Origin: Acanthochlamys bracteata
Lineage: Eukaryota; Streptophyta; Magnoliopsida; Pandanales; Velloziaceae
NCBI GenBank assembly: GCA_019914995.1
Contig: CM034130.1
Coordinates: 8,432,001 to 8,496,000 of the forward strand
DNA: 64,000 nucleotides
Reading direction: 5' to 3'
Shown here: piece by piece, positions 22,930-34,354 of the stretch
How positions within the stretch are numbered: position 1 is the first letter of the stretch
Layout of the letters: every line of letters starts with the position of its first letter
Notes under the pieces: model-generated
What the model saw: only the letters and a program-made list of their open reading frames with translations
What the model was told of the DNA's origin: nothing
Databases searched by the model: none
Translations under genes and position numbers: made by a program

Positions 22930-24503
22930 AAACTAAAGCATCATGAAACTGTACAAATAGTTACATTATAAATTTTGGATTGAAATAGTGGGGGTATATA
23001 AATTGGATATTATTATCTGAATAGCTAGTTTTTAAAGTATAGAATTTACTTAATTTGTTTAACATAGTATAAGAACCGGCTGTTTATAGTGAGATATTTA
23101 GAGTGAAGCCCAATATCGTGATGAACGTTGAGAACAAGAAGAAACCTTCCCACTGGAATGATATCAATGGATATCAATTCCATTGATATCCTGTCAAACA
23201 TTTAAAAGCAAGAATTTAAGTTGAAGAAAAGAGAAAGTGGAGAAATTAAGTTCGTAGTTACATAACCCACAACACAAAATTAAAAAAATCATCTATTAAA
23301 CAAAGCCCCAAAATTAATTCTAGCCAAGAGCAGTGCTCATCTGGAGTTTTTCTTCTTTCCAATACCTATATCTTAACATAGATATCCAAAAACCCAAAAT
23401 GACAAAAATTGTGTATGAACAATATTATTTTCATCTACTATTTCAAACTATTTAAATTAATAAAACAACTATAATTAAGAGTAAATTATTAATCAGTTAT
23501 AGAACATTAATGACAATAAATCAATTTACCAACGTGAATAGAGAGAAAAATGGCTGGAGATTGTTTACTATAAGGTGAATTTATTTTTTCGAATGTGAGT
23601 TTAAAAAATAAAATTAAAAATTAAAAATATTTAATTAAAAAAATTTATAATTATTTTATATTATAAATAAGTTTTAAAATTAAAATTTAAAAAATAAATT
23701 TTTAATAAAAATAATTTATTTTAATTTTGTAATTTATTTTATAATATAAATGAGTTTAAAAAAAGTGAGTTTGAAGGATACTTAGTAAATCAGCCCTAGA
23801 TGCCAAACTTTTCTGGCTTTCTTTATAAACAAGATTAACCGCAACAAACGTATCCAGCATCAAACAAATATTAGAAGAAGTTTTTCCTGATCCAATCAAA
23901 AGATCAGATGAATCTTCTAGAAGATTTGAGTTTTGGCTGAAAAACTTCTTCCTCGCGTTCTTGCCTTCTTGGAAATTGTAGTGCCGTAATATCAACGCTT
24001 TTTTATAATTCACAATATGAAAACAACACTGGCTGCCAGTTTAAGTATTTAAAAATTTTTAAATAATTTTTTATTTTTATTTAAAAATTATAAAAGTGTA
24101 AGTATTACTAAAATTTTGTTTATGTTTAATTATAAATTGTAATTTGTTTTCTAAATATTTTTAAAATATTTTTTATTTAAAGTTTTTTATGATAAAAAGT
24201 ATTAGCGAACATTCCCTAAATACAACTCCAAGAATTTAGTACGTGAGAAAAAAAAACAACCATACAGATTGGTCAAAAAACAAGTCAAACACGTTAATTT
24301 TGTTGTTATGAAGATTACTATTAATATTACCATTACGTCAACCAAAGTGCTCTGCGTCTATAATTAAGTTTTTAAACGAATTGCTTCATCCACCTTCTCA
24401 ATAAATTCGTCTTAATAAATAATTAACTTATATAATAAAAGAATATTACTGCTTGAATTAATAATTTCAATTTACATATGTAATGTCATTTAAACTATGA
24501 TTT
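22930..24503. other. AT-rich spacer
   Basis: No gene recognised. It contains the 23160-23190 palindrome and AT-rich stretches near 23570-23770 and 24040-24190. A minus-strand open frame of 85 codons at 23756-24013 has no recognisable similarity and is not called. Confidence 0.55.
23160..23190. repeat. Perfect 12-bp inverted repeat with 7-bp loop
   Basis: GATATCAATGGA (23160-23171) and TCCATTGATATC (23179-23190) are exact reverse complements separated by TATCAAT. Too AT-rich for a terminator and not inside a recognised element. Possibly the remnant of an element end or a cruciform-prone site. Confidence 0.75.
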
Positions 24504-24508
24504 ATATC

Positions 24509-25905
24509 TGTTGGAACTCTCAAGTTAATTTTGATGATAATAATGAATTAAAAATTATGATTTATATTAAACTAATAATTTAAAATTAAGTTTTGCAGGA
24601 TTAGATTAATCAAATTTATTTTATAACAGTCATTAAATAGCCAGCTGCTTTATTACCATTAATCAAGCAGCATACGAAGACTTTTCTGTAACACTTAAAA
24701 CAGAATATTGGGTTCAACAACAAAACTCCAGCTCAAGCTCTTCATTTTAAAATTTTCTGGACTTACAACTCACTGAAACAAATCAGATGATACAAGTCCT
24801 CTTCACAAAAAGGGAAAGCTTAATGATCAAGAAAAAAAAAATTATACAACTAAATTTGAGTAATCAAGTCAAGACTGGCAAAGTCAAACAAATCCAAAGC
24901 AGACAACCTGAAATGCATTTAATTTGGTCAAGCCAACTCAGCTATTATATTTCAAACAACAATTTAGCTGAATCAAGTTCACAATCACTGGCGGGTAAAT
25001 TCAAATTTTTTCATATTGCATTTAATGCCATGAAGATATTGCACCAAAATAGCAGAAAGTGATCGTGAAAGCGGTTGATTAACCGCTGAACAAACTGCTC
25101 TCTCTCTGCCTTGAAGGTCTACCAACGCAAAAGGACGCCAACGGCTATCTTCTTCAACGGGAAGAATCATCCTACATAGATATGGAATTCTATAAAAAGG
25201 GAGGCATAGCAACAGAGAAGATAGCAATCAACGAACAAAGAGTTATAAAAACTTAAACAAGCTCTACAACGTAAAAATCATTCAAGCAATTGAAATCTTA
25301 TTGCTGATCACACTGAAGACATCTCTCTCAGCAACTATTTTGATCATCTCATCAGAAAAACTCCAAGAACACTCAATCATCATAAGATAGATCCTTTGCT
25401 CAATATTTATTATTTTCTTATAACTTCATACTGTTCTGTGATAGAGTGCTCAAGGCACCAAGTAAAGAAACTCGGTTGGAGCTTGGTGAAAGTTCTTAAA
25501 CCTTGTAATAGAGCTAGCATATTAGCCAGAGAGACAGTAGTGTCCAGTAGGCTGTGAGGGGTTGTCTTGATGAAGAAACCCTGTAAAAATAAGTGTGCTT
25601 GGTGAAGCACTTTACTCTTGGTGTATATGTAGCTTATTAAAAGTTTAGTGAAACTTTGGCTCTTATGATAGAGCATTCGTAAATGTAGGCAAAAAAATTT
25701 TATCGAACCACGTTAAATACTCTGAGTACTATCTGTTTTACCTAAGTCATTAAATACTCTAACACTTTCTATCTGCAGGTTACATAACTAATTTCAGCCG
25801 GCTGTAAGCTTGCTGTCCGAAAGATAATTAAGCTTCATGAAAATTTTTATTTATTAACTCAATTCACCACTCCCCTCTTAAGTTAATCTTTCAGAAAATT
25901 CAACA
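24509..25905. mobile_element. Solo LTR of a Ty1-copia-type retrotransposon
   Basis: A 1397-bp unit that begins TGTTGGAA and ends TTCAACA, the short inverted ends of plant Ty1-copia LTRs, and is flanked by identical 5-bp duplications ATATC (24504-24508 and 25906-25910). No internal region, primer-binding site or second LTR is attached, so this is a solo LTR left by recombination between the two LTRs of one insertion. The tail CAATTCACCACTCCCCTCTT close to the right end resembles the end of SIRE/Maximus-lineage LTRs; that lineage is a tentative inference. The unaltered target duplication argues against great age, but no LTR pair is available for dating. Confidence 0.85.
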
Positions 25906-25910
25906 ATATC

Positions 25911-26850
25911 CGAATCAGAAGAGCCCTATGACAAATTAATATATTTCTTTGTAATCATTAACTAATAATTTTGTAATATTTGTTAATTAAATTATTAAGT
26001 AGTGTTTGATAGTATTTATTACTTCTTATCAAAATTTTATTTTATTTTATTATTTTTAATAAAAGTTCATAATATTAAAATTTTTAAATTTAAAATATAA
26101 AAGATTATAACTTTTTTTATATAATTTTATTTTTTAAATGAAAAACTAAATTCATTTAAAATTTCCCCATTCTAATAAGCTCCTTTTTCAAATAGTTAGG
26201 AACTTTGATTTGATACAACAGAACTTTCTCCTTTTAAGAAGCTGTACGTTGGATTGTATTGCTTCTCCAAATCCTCTCTTTTTTTATTCCGTAAAATCCA
26301 ACGATACCAAATGAAACTTTGACACGCGGCAACTCAAAAATTTTGAAGTCTTCCTTGGCATGCGCAAGTCGCAACCGCTTTCAGAAAAAAAATTTGTTTT
26401 CTTTCCTAAAACTGTTCCGAAATTAAATAATTACCTGCCCTGCCATTGTTCCTGCCGATTTATTAGTTCGGTTCTTATTTATCTTAAACCTCTACCTCTA
26501 TCCGAATTCAATTGACAATCGTACCGGAGTTAAAACTTGCATCAGTAAGATAAACAGCAAACAAAAAATCTACCTTTAGATAAATCCCACGAATCTATAG
26601 AGACAGACACGAGCCTAGCTATTGAGTATTGATTGGAATATTTGTGAAATCTCGCCGGACATCATTAACTCCGAAGACCATAATACACGGTGCCTCAAAT
26701 TAATCTCAGCCGTTCAATCTTAATATTTCCGAATCTTTAAGACTTCACGAATCAACGTGCTTACTGACATCGATTTTAAACTTTAGAAAAAGAGACAGAA
26801 ATTGGGAAGAAGTTGAACTGTAGTACAACAAAGAAACAAAGAAAGAAGGA
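25911..26850. other. Spacer and leader region of the INO80D-like gene
   Basis: AT-rich to about 26180, then more balanced sequence that should include the promoter and 5' leader of the gene starting at 26852. No other feature recognised. Confidence 0.55.
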
Positions 26851-26851
26851 G

Positions 26852-28824
26852 ATGGGTTCTGCTGGCGAGAACAATCAACCGATGTCAGGCGAACCAGAGG
26901 CGGTACCGGCGGAGGAGCATGAGCAAGAGCCGGTTATTTCGGCGGTGGTTGCGGCGGAAATGGCGGAGGTGGAAGATGAAGAGGATAATGAGGATGCGGT
27001 TGTATTGCGGAGAGAAACGGTGCTCCGCCGGAGAAGAAGGCATGCTGAGATGTTAGCGAGTTACTACAGAAACGAGTATTGGGCGTTGATGGAAGAAGTC
27101 AAGATCAAACATAGGGATTATTATTGGGAATATGGATTGAGCCCTTTCGAAGATGAAATCGAAGAAGGGGATGGTGAATCGAAGAACGAAATCAATGGGG
27201 TCGATGGTGGTGGTATTCTGTCGCTGGTGGCGGGAACGGGAGCGGTGGTCGGATTGGGAACGGAAGGTGGGGAGCAGAAATTTGGGATAGGGTTTGGGGG
27301 AAAGGAGAAGATTGTTGGGGACAGGTGTAAGTGTGCATTCCCAGGTTGCAAATCAAAGGCTATGCCTTTGACAAAGTATTGCCATGCCCATATCCTGTCA
27401 GATACGGAGCAGACTCTGTACAAGGGTTGCAAACACATGAACAAAAAGTAATTTTTCCTTTACCTTCTGAATTACTTAGTGTGTTTTTGTGGTGCTTCGT
27501 GAGTTTTATAGATATGAAATTGTTTGTTTTTCGTGTGTTAATGTATTGATCAAGATGCAGTGGCTTGTAGGGTAGGTTGTTTCTTCCTCTCTGTTCAGGA
27601 TTCAACTCAACCTGGTTGTGGGTGCTTTTTGATAGCTGTTTCGGTGATTTTGTGTTTGGATGTGTGATGTGTCTTTGATTGGTATGCCTGTCAAGCTTTA
27701 GTGTTGACGTTATGGTTTTTCAAAATTGCATTTTTTTGGTTAACCAGTAACTTTTAGCACACAAACATTGTAATGATTCGTATTGACTTTCTGTGATAAA
27801 AGATGGAGGTTTTTCTTTTCAAGGATAGATTAAAAAATAAGTTTTGCTCGTGTCGAGACGCATTTTTGTTTTTTCTTTTTGTAGTTATACAAATTACGAC
27901 AGTTCTTGGTAATATGACATTAACCAGACATATATGTAGTGTACTTTGGTTATCTTGTTTAGCATTTATGTAGAAGGCTTGTAGCGATCAGGATAAACTG
28001 CACCAAAGTGATTTGGTGAATTGTCTTTAGGTGAACGGCTCACAAGATGAAAGTTACAGTGGAAGAGATGTTAAACTTGAGTAATTAAAATGAAAGCATC
28101 AGCTGTAGTGGTTAATTTGAAAGGTTCCTAAATATATGAGTCTAGAGCTGAAATTTATAGTAGTTATTTTAATTGTTATTTTCCATATTTAGTACTTCAA
28201 ATGACTCTTGATATGATGGAATTCCAATGTTTATTGTGATGTTTTCGATTTATAGTAGTAAGTAATATATATAAATAGACGATCATGTAGATTTTCTTCT
28301 TTGCATTATATGTGTTGTTCATTAAGAATTTAGTCACATGTTTTTTCTCTAGATCTTCCCGTAAATCGATGTTATATTTGTGTCTCACTTCTTGATGTTT
28401 TCTAAATGATGAAACCATATTTGTCCTTTTTTTGTCTCAATCTATGCCAACATGCACCCTATAGCTTTTGTCTCTTACTTCTACCTCCTATCTCTTACTA
28501 AGACTTACTGTAACTGTGATTTTGTTAGCGCTTCCTTCAGTTAGTTATTGTGTATGTCTTGCCAGTTCAAATGCTATCAGCTGCCAGAGGCCAATTCTCA
28601 GAACTGCAGTCCCTTCTCTTTGTCCTGTGCACCTTCAGAAAACTCAGAAGACCATCTCACTAGCTTTGAAGAAGGCTGGTCTTAATATACCCTCAACCAA
28701 AGCTCCACCAAAATTTAGTCCAATAGTTTCTGAATACGTGAACCAAATTCAAGCTAAGAGAAGAAGGCTACATACTGGATCTACAAAATTCGTAAATAAG
28801 GACGACTCTGAAAAGTTTCTATAA
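26852..28824 (+). CDS. INO80 complex subunit D-like protein (C3H-C3 potential DNA-binding domain)
   Basis: Small nuclear-type protein with the cysteine/histidine domain found in INO80 subunit D and KANSL2. Two exons, 26852-27447 and 28566-28824, joined by a GT-AG intron of 1.1 kb; 284 residues. The ATG at 26852 is used because the upstream in-frame codons contain no ATG. The N-terminal part is acidic (EEDEEDN-like stretch near residue 45) followed by the basic run RRRRRHAEMLASYYR. The zinc-ligand domain spans the junction: CAFPGCKSKAMPLTKYCHAH in exon 1, then CQRPILRTAVPSLCPVH in exon 2, after which come LKKAGLN and YVNQIQAKRRR. All ligand Cys/His positions expected for the family are present. 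A role in chromatin remodelling is inferred from the family only. Confidence 0.88.
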
Positions 28825-30430
28825 AGGATGAAAAGGTTTGCTGACTTATACTGGTTCTGATGCGTGACCACAGGCTATGATTGTGACCATAGTCATCTTG
28901 ACTCAAGCAGTCTGATTTATTTGGGACAGCTGATTTGGTGATGCGCACACCATTGAACTGGTGATGAGATGATAGCCACTAAGGTGGGCTTGGACTTGCT
29001 GCTACTTGTTTGGATTTGAATCTGATGGGTGTGCTGGTGGGTTTTGCAATGGTGTGCAAGGTATGTTGTTACCATATTTTTCCTTCTAGCTATTTTGGTC
29101 AACTGTTTTAGTTATATTCCTCAATAAAAAACTTTCTTATTTATGTTCTAAATACTTCTGCGTTATACTTATCGCAATACATTAAGGTTCTGGAAATAGC
29201 TTTTGCGCCCTGATAGATGGAATTGAGTGGTAACCTATATCCCTAAAAATGTTGTCCTGATTTCTGGATAGCCTTTTAACTCAGTTCTTGAAATGTTTGC
29301 TTGAAAGTGCTTCAACTACTTTTGCACTACATGCAGTTTCTTAGAGACTACCATCCCATTTGAGTACTATGTGAAAGAATGATGCTGCACTAGCTGGAAA
29401 GTCCTGAGCACCGTAAATGTTCCTTAGAATTCATTCCTGCTAATAACCCAACATTTGTCATTTTTTGTTCAAAGTGACGGTCAGCTGATAGTATGTGGTC
29501 TTTGTTTTTGTTGTGACTGGTAATCTAGTATGTGCAATGTGAATCTATTTTGTTTGTTACCTGTTATTCTGATGTCTGTGTATTTTTGCCCCTTGATAGC
29601 AGGGTGATGACAAAGAGTTCTGCTGGCCAAGCTCTCTGATACAGATGGATGTAATGGTTCTTGGTTTCATCTGGTCTGTCTATTTATAAACCTGAAAATT
29701 TTTTAAAAGAAGTCCCACTATAGTTTCTACAAGTGGCCGAGCAAACTGCAGTTGAAAAGCACCAGATGGTAGTTTTAAGCTGTGCATAATAATGGATCTC
29801 CAGTTTTTACTCTTGTAAAGAAACTTTCCCCCTAACCAGTCAGCACTTCTAGGATTAGGGCACGTTTGCTTCACACGTTTGTCCACATGGCTGCCAAGTT
29901 GAACCGAGTATCCAGATTTAGAAGGTCTGCATTTGGAGTTATAAATTCTCCACTGTAAGTTAGAAACTGTTCCATGCTGCATGTTATGTGTAGTTAAAAG
30001 TTAGTTAAATTATTGTAGTCAGTTTCCTGACCATCACTAAGGTCTGGAACTGTTTCATAATATACGCAGAAGTGTAATCTTATTGCAGTTTCTGGTATAG
30101 TTTTTCTGATTGAGATGGCATTGCTAGAAAAAGTAACATAGTATAAGTAATTTCTGGTACAGTTACTTTTAAGTTAAACTTAAATTTGATCTTGTTAAAC
30201 AAAAGAAACACTAGTTGATTCTTTGAAAAGAAAATTGTCCTGCCGGCTACTGCGCCTGCAAAACACAACCTTCATACGGAAACCACAAAATGCACTTATT
30301 ATGCATTCATTATCCACGAAATCAAATTTCTTCAATCTGAAACCAGAATTTTGAAACATATTGTTGGAACCATGCCATCCTTCTAACGAAATCGATCTTC
30401 TGATTTGAAACGAACTCTATTGAACTAACT
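28825..30430. other. 3' region of the INO80D-like gene and spacer
   Basis: About 1.6 kb of moderately AT-rich DNA. The first few hundred bases should be 3' untranslated. A 100-codon minus-strand open frame at 29680-29982 resembles nothing I recognise and is not called. Confidence 0.5.
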
Positions 30431-30474
30431 ACTGGCGAGATACAGAGAAGAAAACAAAGCGATCAACGACGGTG

Positions 30475-33419
30475 ATGCTGGCGGGAGGAGTGACGGCTCA
30501 TTCACTGTTTGACCTCTCCTTCGTCTATTTCACCGGTGAGTCCCAATATTCTCTTGCTTTCTCCTCAATCGCCTGTTGTCGAATACGGCATCGCAAGTAT
30601 TGTTCGGGGGATGTCTTCTGCAAGATTCTCTGTTGTTGCTTCTGCGCAGAAGCTTGTTAACCCTGATGAACTTAATGATTCTGTTGAGCCTTCATATTGG
30701 ATTGTGATGGTGGTCCACTTTCCTTTCGCAATTCTTAGCAATTGAATGGATTTTTCATTGAGTTAGCATGGATATTGGTATGATTTAATTATTGATAAGA
30801 AGATTTGGTTATAATGAAACTATATTAGTGACCGAGTTACAGACTAAGTTTAAAATGCGTTGTTGTTTAGTTAAATTTGGTTTGAAATTTCTTTTCTTTT
30901 GGTGTCATTGGATTGCAGGAGGTATTTGGAAGGGGGACAAGCTCATTGACGGTGTGCCTGAGACATTGAATATGTTGCGGTCCAAGGTTTCTTCCCTTAT
31001 CTTTTATACATACTTTTTCAAACTTGAATGTGATAAGGCCATTTAGTATCACATCATGACTGGTTCTTGCAATTGTAAAGTTGGACTTGAATGTCAAATG
31101 ATGTTGATTATGAATGATACAGGGGAAATGGTTGGTCTTTGTAGAAAACAACTCTACGAAGTCAAGGAAGCAATATGGAAAGAAATCCGAGACTGAGTCT
31201 CAATGTTAGCGAGGTTAGATTTTGTGAGCAGATTTCTTGTTTTGTTATAACTGTTGAAAAAATATACGAAGTCAGCAACCACTGTTCCGTCTTAGAATAT
31301 ACTTTCCGTTTATTGTAACTTTCTGGAAGCGATCTTTGCTTCTTCATTTGCTGCAGCTGCTTACATAAAGTCCATTAACTTTCTCCAAGATAAGAAGTCT
31401 ATGGTTGATATAATGCTTTTGCATTTTTGTGATCGTATCATCACCTACATAAGTTATCTTGTCAACATCTCCTCGATCATTTTTTATCCATTAGGATCAA
31501 ATCAATCAGTGAATTTTTGAACTACACTCTGTGTTATATTGTAAAACAAGCTGTATATGTCTTAGAGATTAAGATATAAGCTTCAGCTGCATCAAGTTAC
31601 GATGAACACATATGCCATTTGTTAATAAGGAAGTATTGTTTATCAGCTTAAGTAGCATTTCTGTAGTTTACTATGAGCATACTACAAGCATTCTCTACTT
31701 TCAATGCATCCCGCTGGCAAGATCTATCAATTTTTGTATTTTCCAGCCATGTTTATGACCTAGTGCAATGCAAAGGTAGATTTTCACAATGTCTCTTATT
31801 TATCTATAAGAGCCATCTCAACTGTTAATCGTGTTTCCCTTGTCTAAAGTATTTTTGAAATTCAGGTATATGTTATAGGTGAAGACGGAATTCTGAAGGA
31901 GTTAGAGCTTGCTGGTTTTCCAGTATCTTGGAGATCCTGTACGTTTGCTTCTGAATAGTTTCATAGTTTGATATCTTAACTTCATTTTTATTGTATGATG
32001 TCTACAATTCCAAAACTTTTGTAATATTATATACTCCAATTTTGCAGGAAGATAGAGATAAAAGAATAGAACTCAACCTTGTTTCTTGATTGAACATGAT
32101 GAGAATGTATATCCCTTGAACAGGTCCTTCTATATGTCTAAGTATCTCTTTTTCTTATTTATGTAAAGTTCTTCTAACAACACAAAAAATGTTCTTCTGT
32201 AAACCTTTATATAACACATGTAAATGTATTACGTTCAGGTTGAAGCTGTTATCGTTGGTTTTGATCGTTACTTCAATTACTACAAAGTCCAGTAAATTTC
32301 TATAGTTTGATGATTTTTCGGTGTTATTGGGTAGTATAAATATGTTAATAATGTCCAAATAAAAGTTTGGTTCTTCAGTCTCAAGTTTTGTGGCAGTTTG
32401 CATTTATGATACCTTTTTTTATATAGTCGCTCCTTTTCCAATTTCTTTTCAGTAGACTGTCCTTGAAAGTATCCTGGAATCCTCTGTTTCTTAAAATCTT
32501 GTTTTCTTACATACTCCCTTCTTTCCAATTTGAGGGTATAGGACAACTTGATTTGGGAAAATCCAGGCTGTTTGTTTCTTGCTACAAACAGTGATGCAGT
32601 AACTCATCTAATAGATGCTCAAGAAGGGCAGGTATGATTCATATTTTGGAGATTTAGAAGTTCGATTATGGGTCTTCTATAGAAGTGTTTGTAAGTATGG
32701 AAGAAATGTGTCTCACAGCTAGTACGAAGAAACAGAATTGTCAAAACTTGTACCAATTGAATGCTTGCCATTTTATTACTGAAACTTATGTGGCATTTGG
32801 ATACTTGATTCATCTATTTCAGGCGGTGGCTCCATGGTTGGTACATTGTGCGGCTCCACTCAAAGAGAACCGGGAGTTTAGGAAAGCCATATATTTTTTA
32901 TGATGGATTACTTATCAAACAAGTGAGAAATCTTTTCTTAATTTTACCTTTCACAAATATAGTGCATAAGGAGTCAATATAGATGCGAGGAATAGTAGTG
33001 GTTGGTACTATGTTAACCTCCTGACCTTTTAGCTGTCACATTGTAGCCAATGCTTCTAAATGAATACGAATGATGCCTACAGGTTTGGTATTCTCAAATC
33101 TCAAATATGCATGGTTGGAGACCGCTTGGATACAAATCCTCTTTGGTCAAAACGGTGGCTGGAAACTCTTCTTGTTCTTCTGGTAATAATTCAAGTCCAA
33201 GTTAACTCTACAACAGATGCCGCTAATTTCTTTTCTTTTTTTCTTTTTTTTTTGGGTTTACCTAAAGGGAAAAAATGAAACCATTACCTAATATGTTTTT
33301 CTTTTCTTGTAGGTGTGACATCTCTGCAAACCCTTCAAAACCCCAAGAACACCATACGGCCAGATTTCTACACCAATAAGGTGTCAGATTTTCTTACTGT
33401 AAAAGCTGCAACTGTATGA
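30475..33419 (+). pseudogene. Phosphoglycolate phosphatase (PGLP1-like, plastid type) pseudogene with introns retained
   Basis: A full-length but decayed copy of the photorespiratory phosphatase of the HAD superfamily. Eleven exon-like blocks keep the family order: transit-like part plus DELNDSVE (30475-30709), GIWKGDKLIDGVPETLNMLRSK (30919-30986), VFVENNSTKSRKQYGKK (31123-31213), IFASSFAAAAYIKSINF (31327-31397), VYVIGEDGILKELELAGF (31866-31939), 32048-32106, VGFDRYFNYYKVQ block (32239-32291), 32535-32631, 32823-32922, SQICMVGDRLDT (33083-33182), DFYTNKVSDFL and the stop (33313-33419). Frame changes occur inside block 1 (FDCDG region lost), at the end of block 3, near the end of block 5, in block 9 and twice within block 10 (the DTDILFGQNGG region). 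The acceptor of block 4 and its donor are also lost. Introns are present, so it came from DNA duplication, not retroposition. Confidence 0.87.
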
Positions 33420-34354
33420 CGCGTTTCGTGTATACCTAACATATACAGGACTTCCGCTCCATTCTTTGCTCTCAAGATTCAAGAAGCATATATATTCTGT
33501 TTTTCAGTTTCATTGCAAAAGCTGCTTTTTGTTCCAGAGGATTAATGTATTTCAAGCCCCATTGACTGATCAACATAAATTGACATATAGCAAAGCTATA
33601 GCTGTGAAGTACTTCACTTGGGAGAAATAAAAGGAGAAATTCAAATTCTGACACCAGTATGCCTTTTGCTTACTTTCAATAAAAAATGTTTCTATATTCT
33701 ATGCTTTTTATGTGATATGATAAATCTACTAAGCACCAAATTTCCTTGGCAAAGTGCTGTTAAATAATGGATACGCTCTCCGGAATATTCTGGCACTGAA
33801 GCTTGCCTTTTCGGCAAAATACAATTTCCTTCAGATAACTTTTAAAAATTCATCCAACGACTACATATCTCATCAGTGGTTGCGAACATAACATAGAAGA
33901 ATAAGAAAAAATATACAAAAACTGGTACTAAGGAAAGGATGTAATCCACTTATTTGAACCATAACAGATGAAAAGTATATAAACCACAACAGATGAGGAA
34001 GAATATAACTCATCACATACAATATTTCTTGTTCCCAAACCATTCATCACAAGTTTCATTCTAAACAAAAATTTCTGTAACGCACTTAAAATTATCTGCA
34101 TCGGTTCCTATGTGGTCAAGGCTAGAGACCTAGTAATAATCATAAAGTAAAAGGGCCCAGATAGAGCTTTGCTTCGTATCTTTACAAAGAGAACAACGTA
34201 GATACCCAAAAGCATTATTGCTATCATTCTGCTTGCGATCTTTGATAGACACACTGCAACCGCAATGTGCTGGTGGTCAAAATTAAAATTTCTCTACCCC
34301 TGATGAAACTTGGTTTCATATGCAGTAGAAGTTGAACTGCAATGACAGTCCTCA
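33420..34354. other. Spacer between two convergent 3' ends
   Basis: About 0.9 kb of AT-rich DNA that should contain the 3' untranslated region of the minus-strand gene ending at 34355. Nothing else recognised. Confidence 0.55.

Noticed and set aside
23100-23150. Resemblance to the sequence just upstream of the U1 promoter (15690-15750)
   Set aside because: Only scattered short matches (CAATATC, GTTGAGA); too weak to call a shared element.
23756-24013. 85-codon minus-strand open frame
   Set aside because: No recognisable motif, no splice context, and no neighbouring exon in frame.
27121-27444. 107-codon minus-strand frame opposite the INO80D-like gene
   Set aside because: Shadow of the sense coding region, which has clear domain similarity.
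29680-29982. 100-codon minus-strand frame downstream of the INO80D-like gene
   Set aside because: No recognisable motifs or exon structure.
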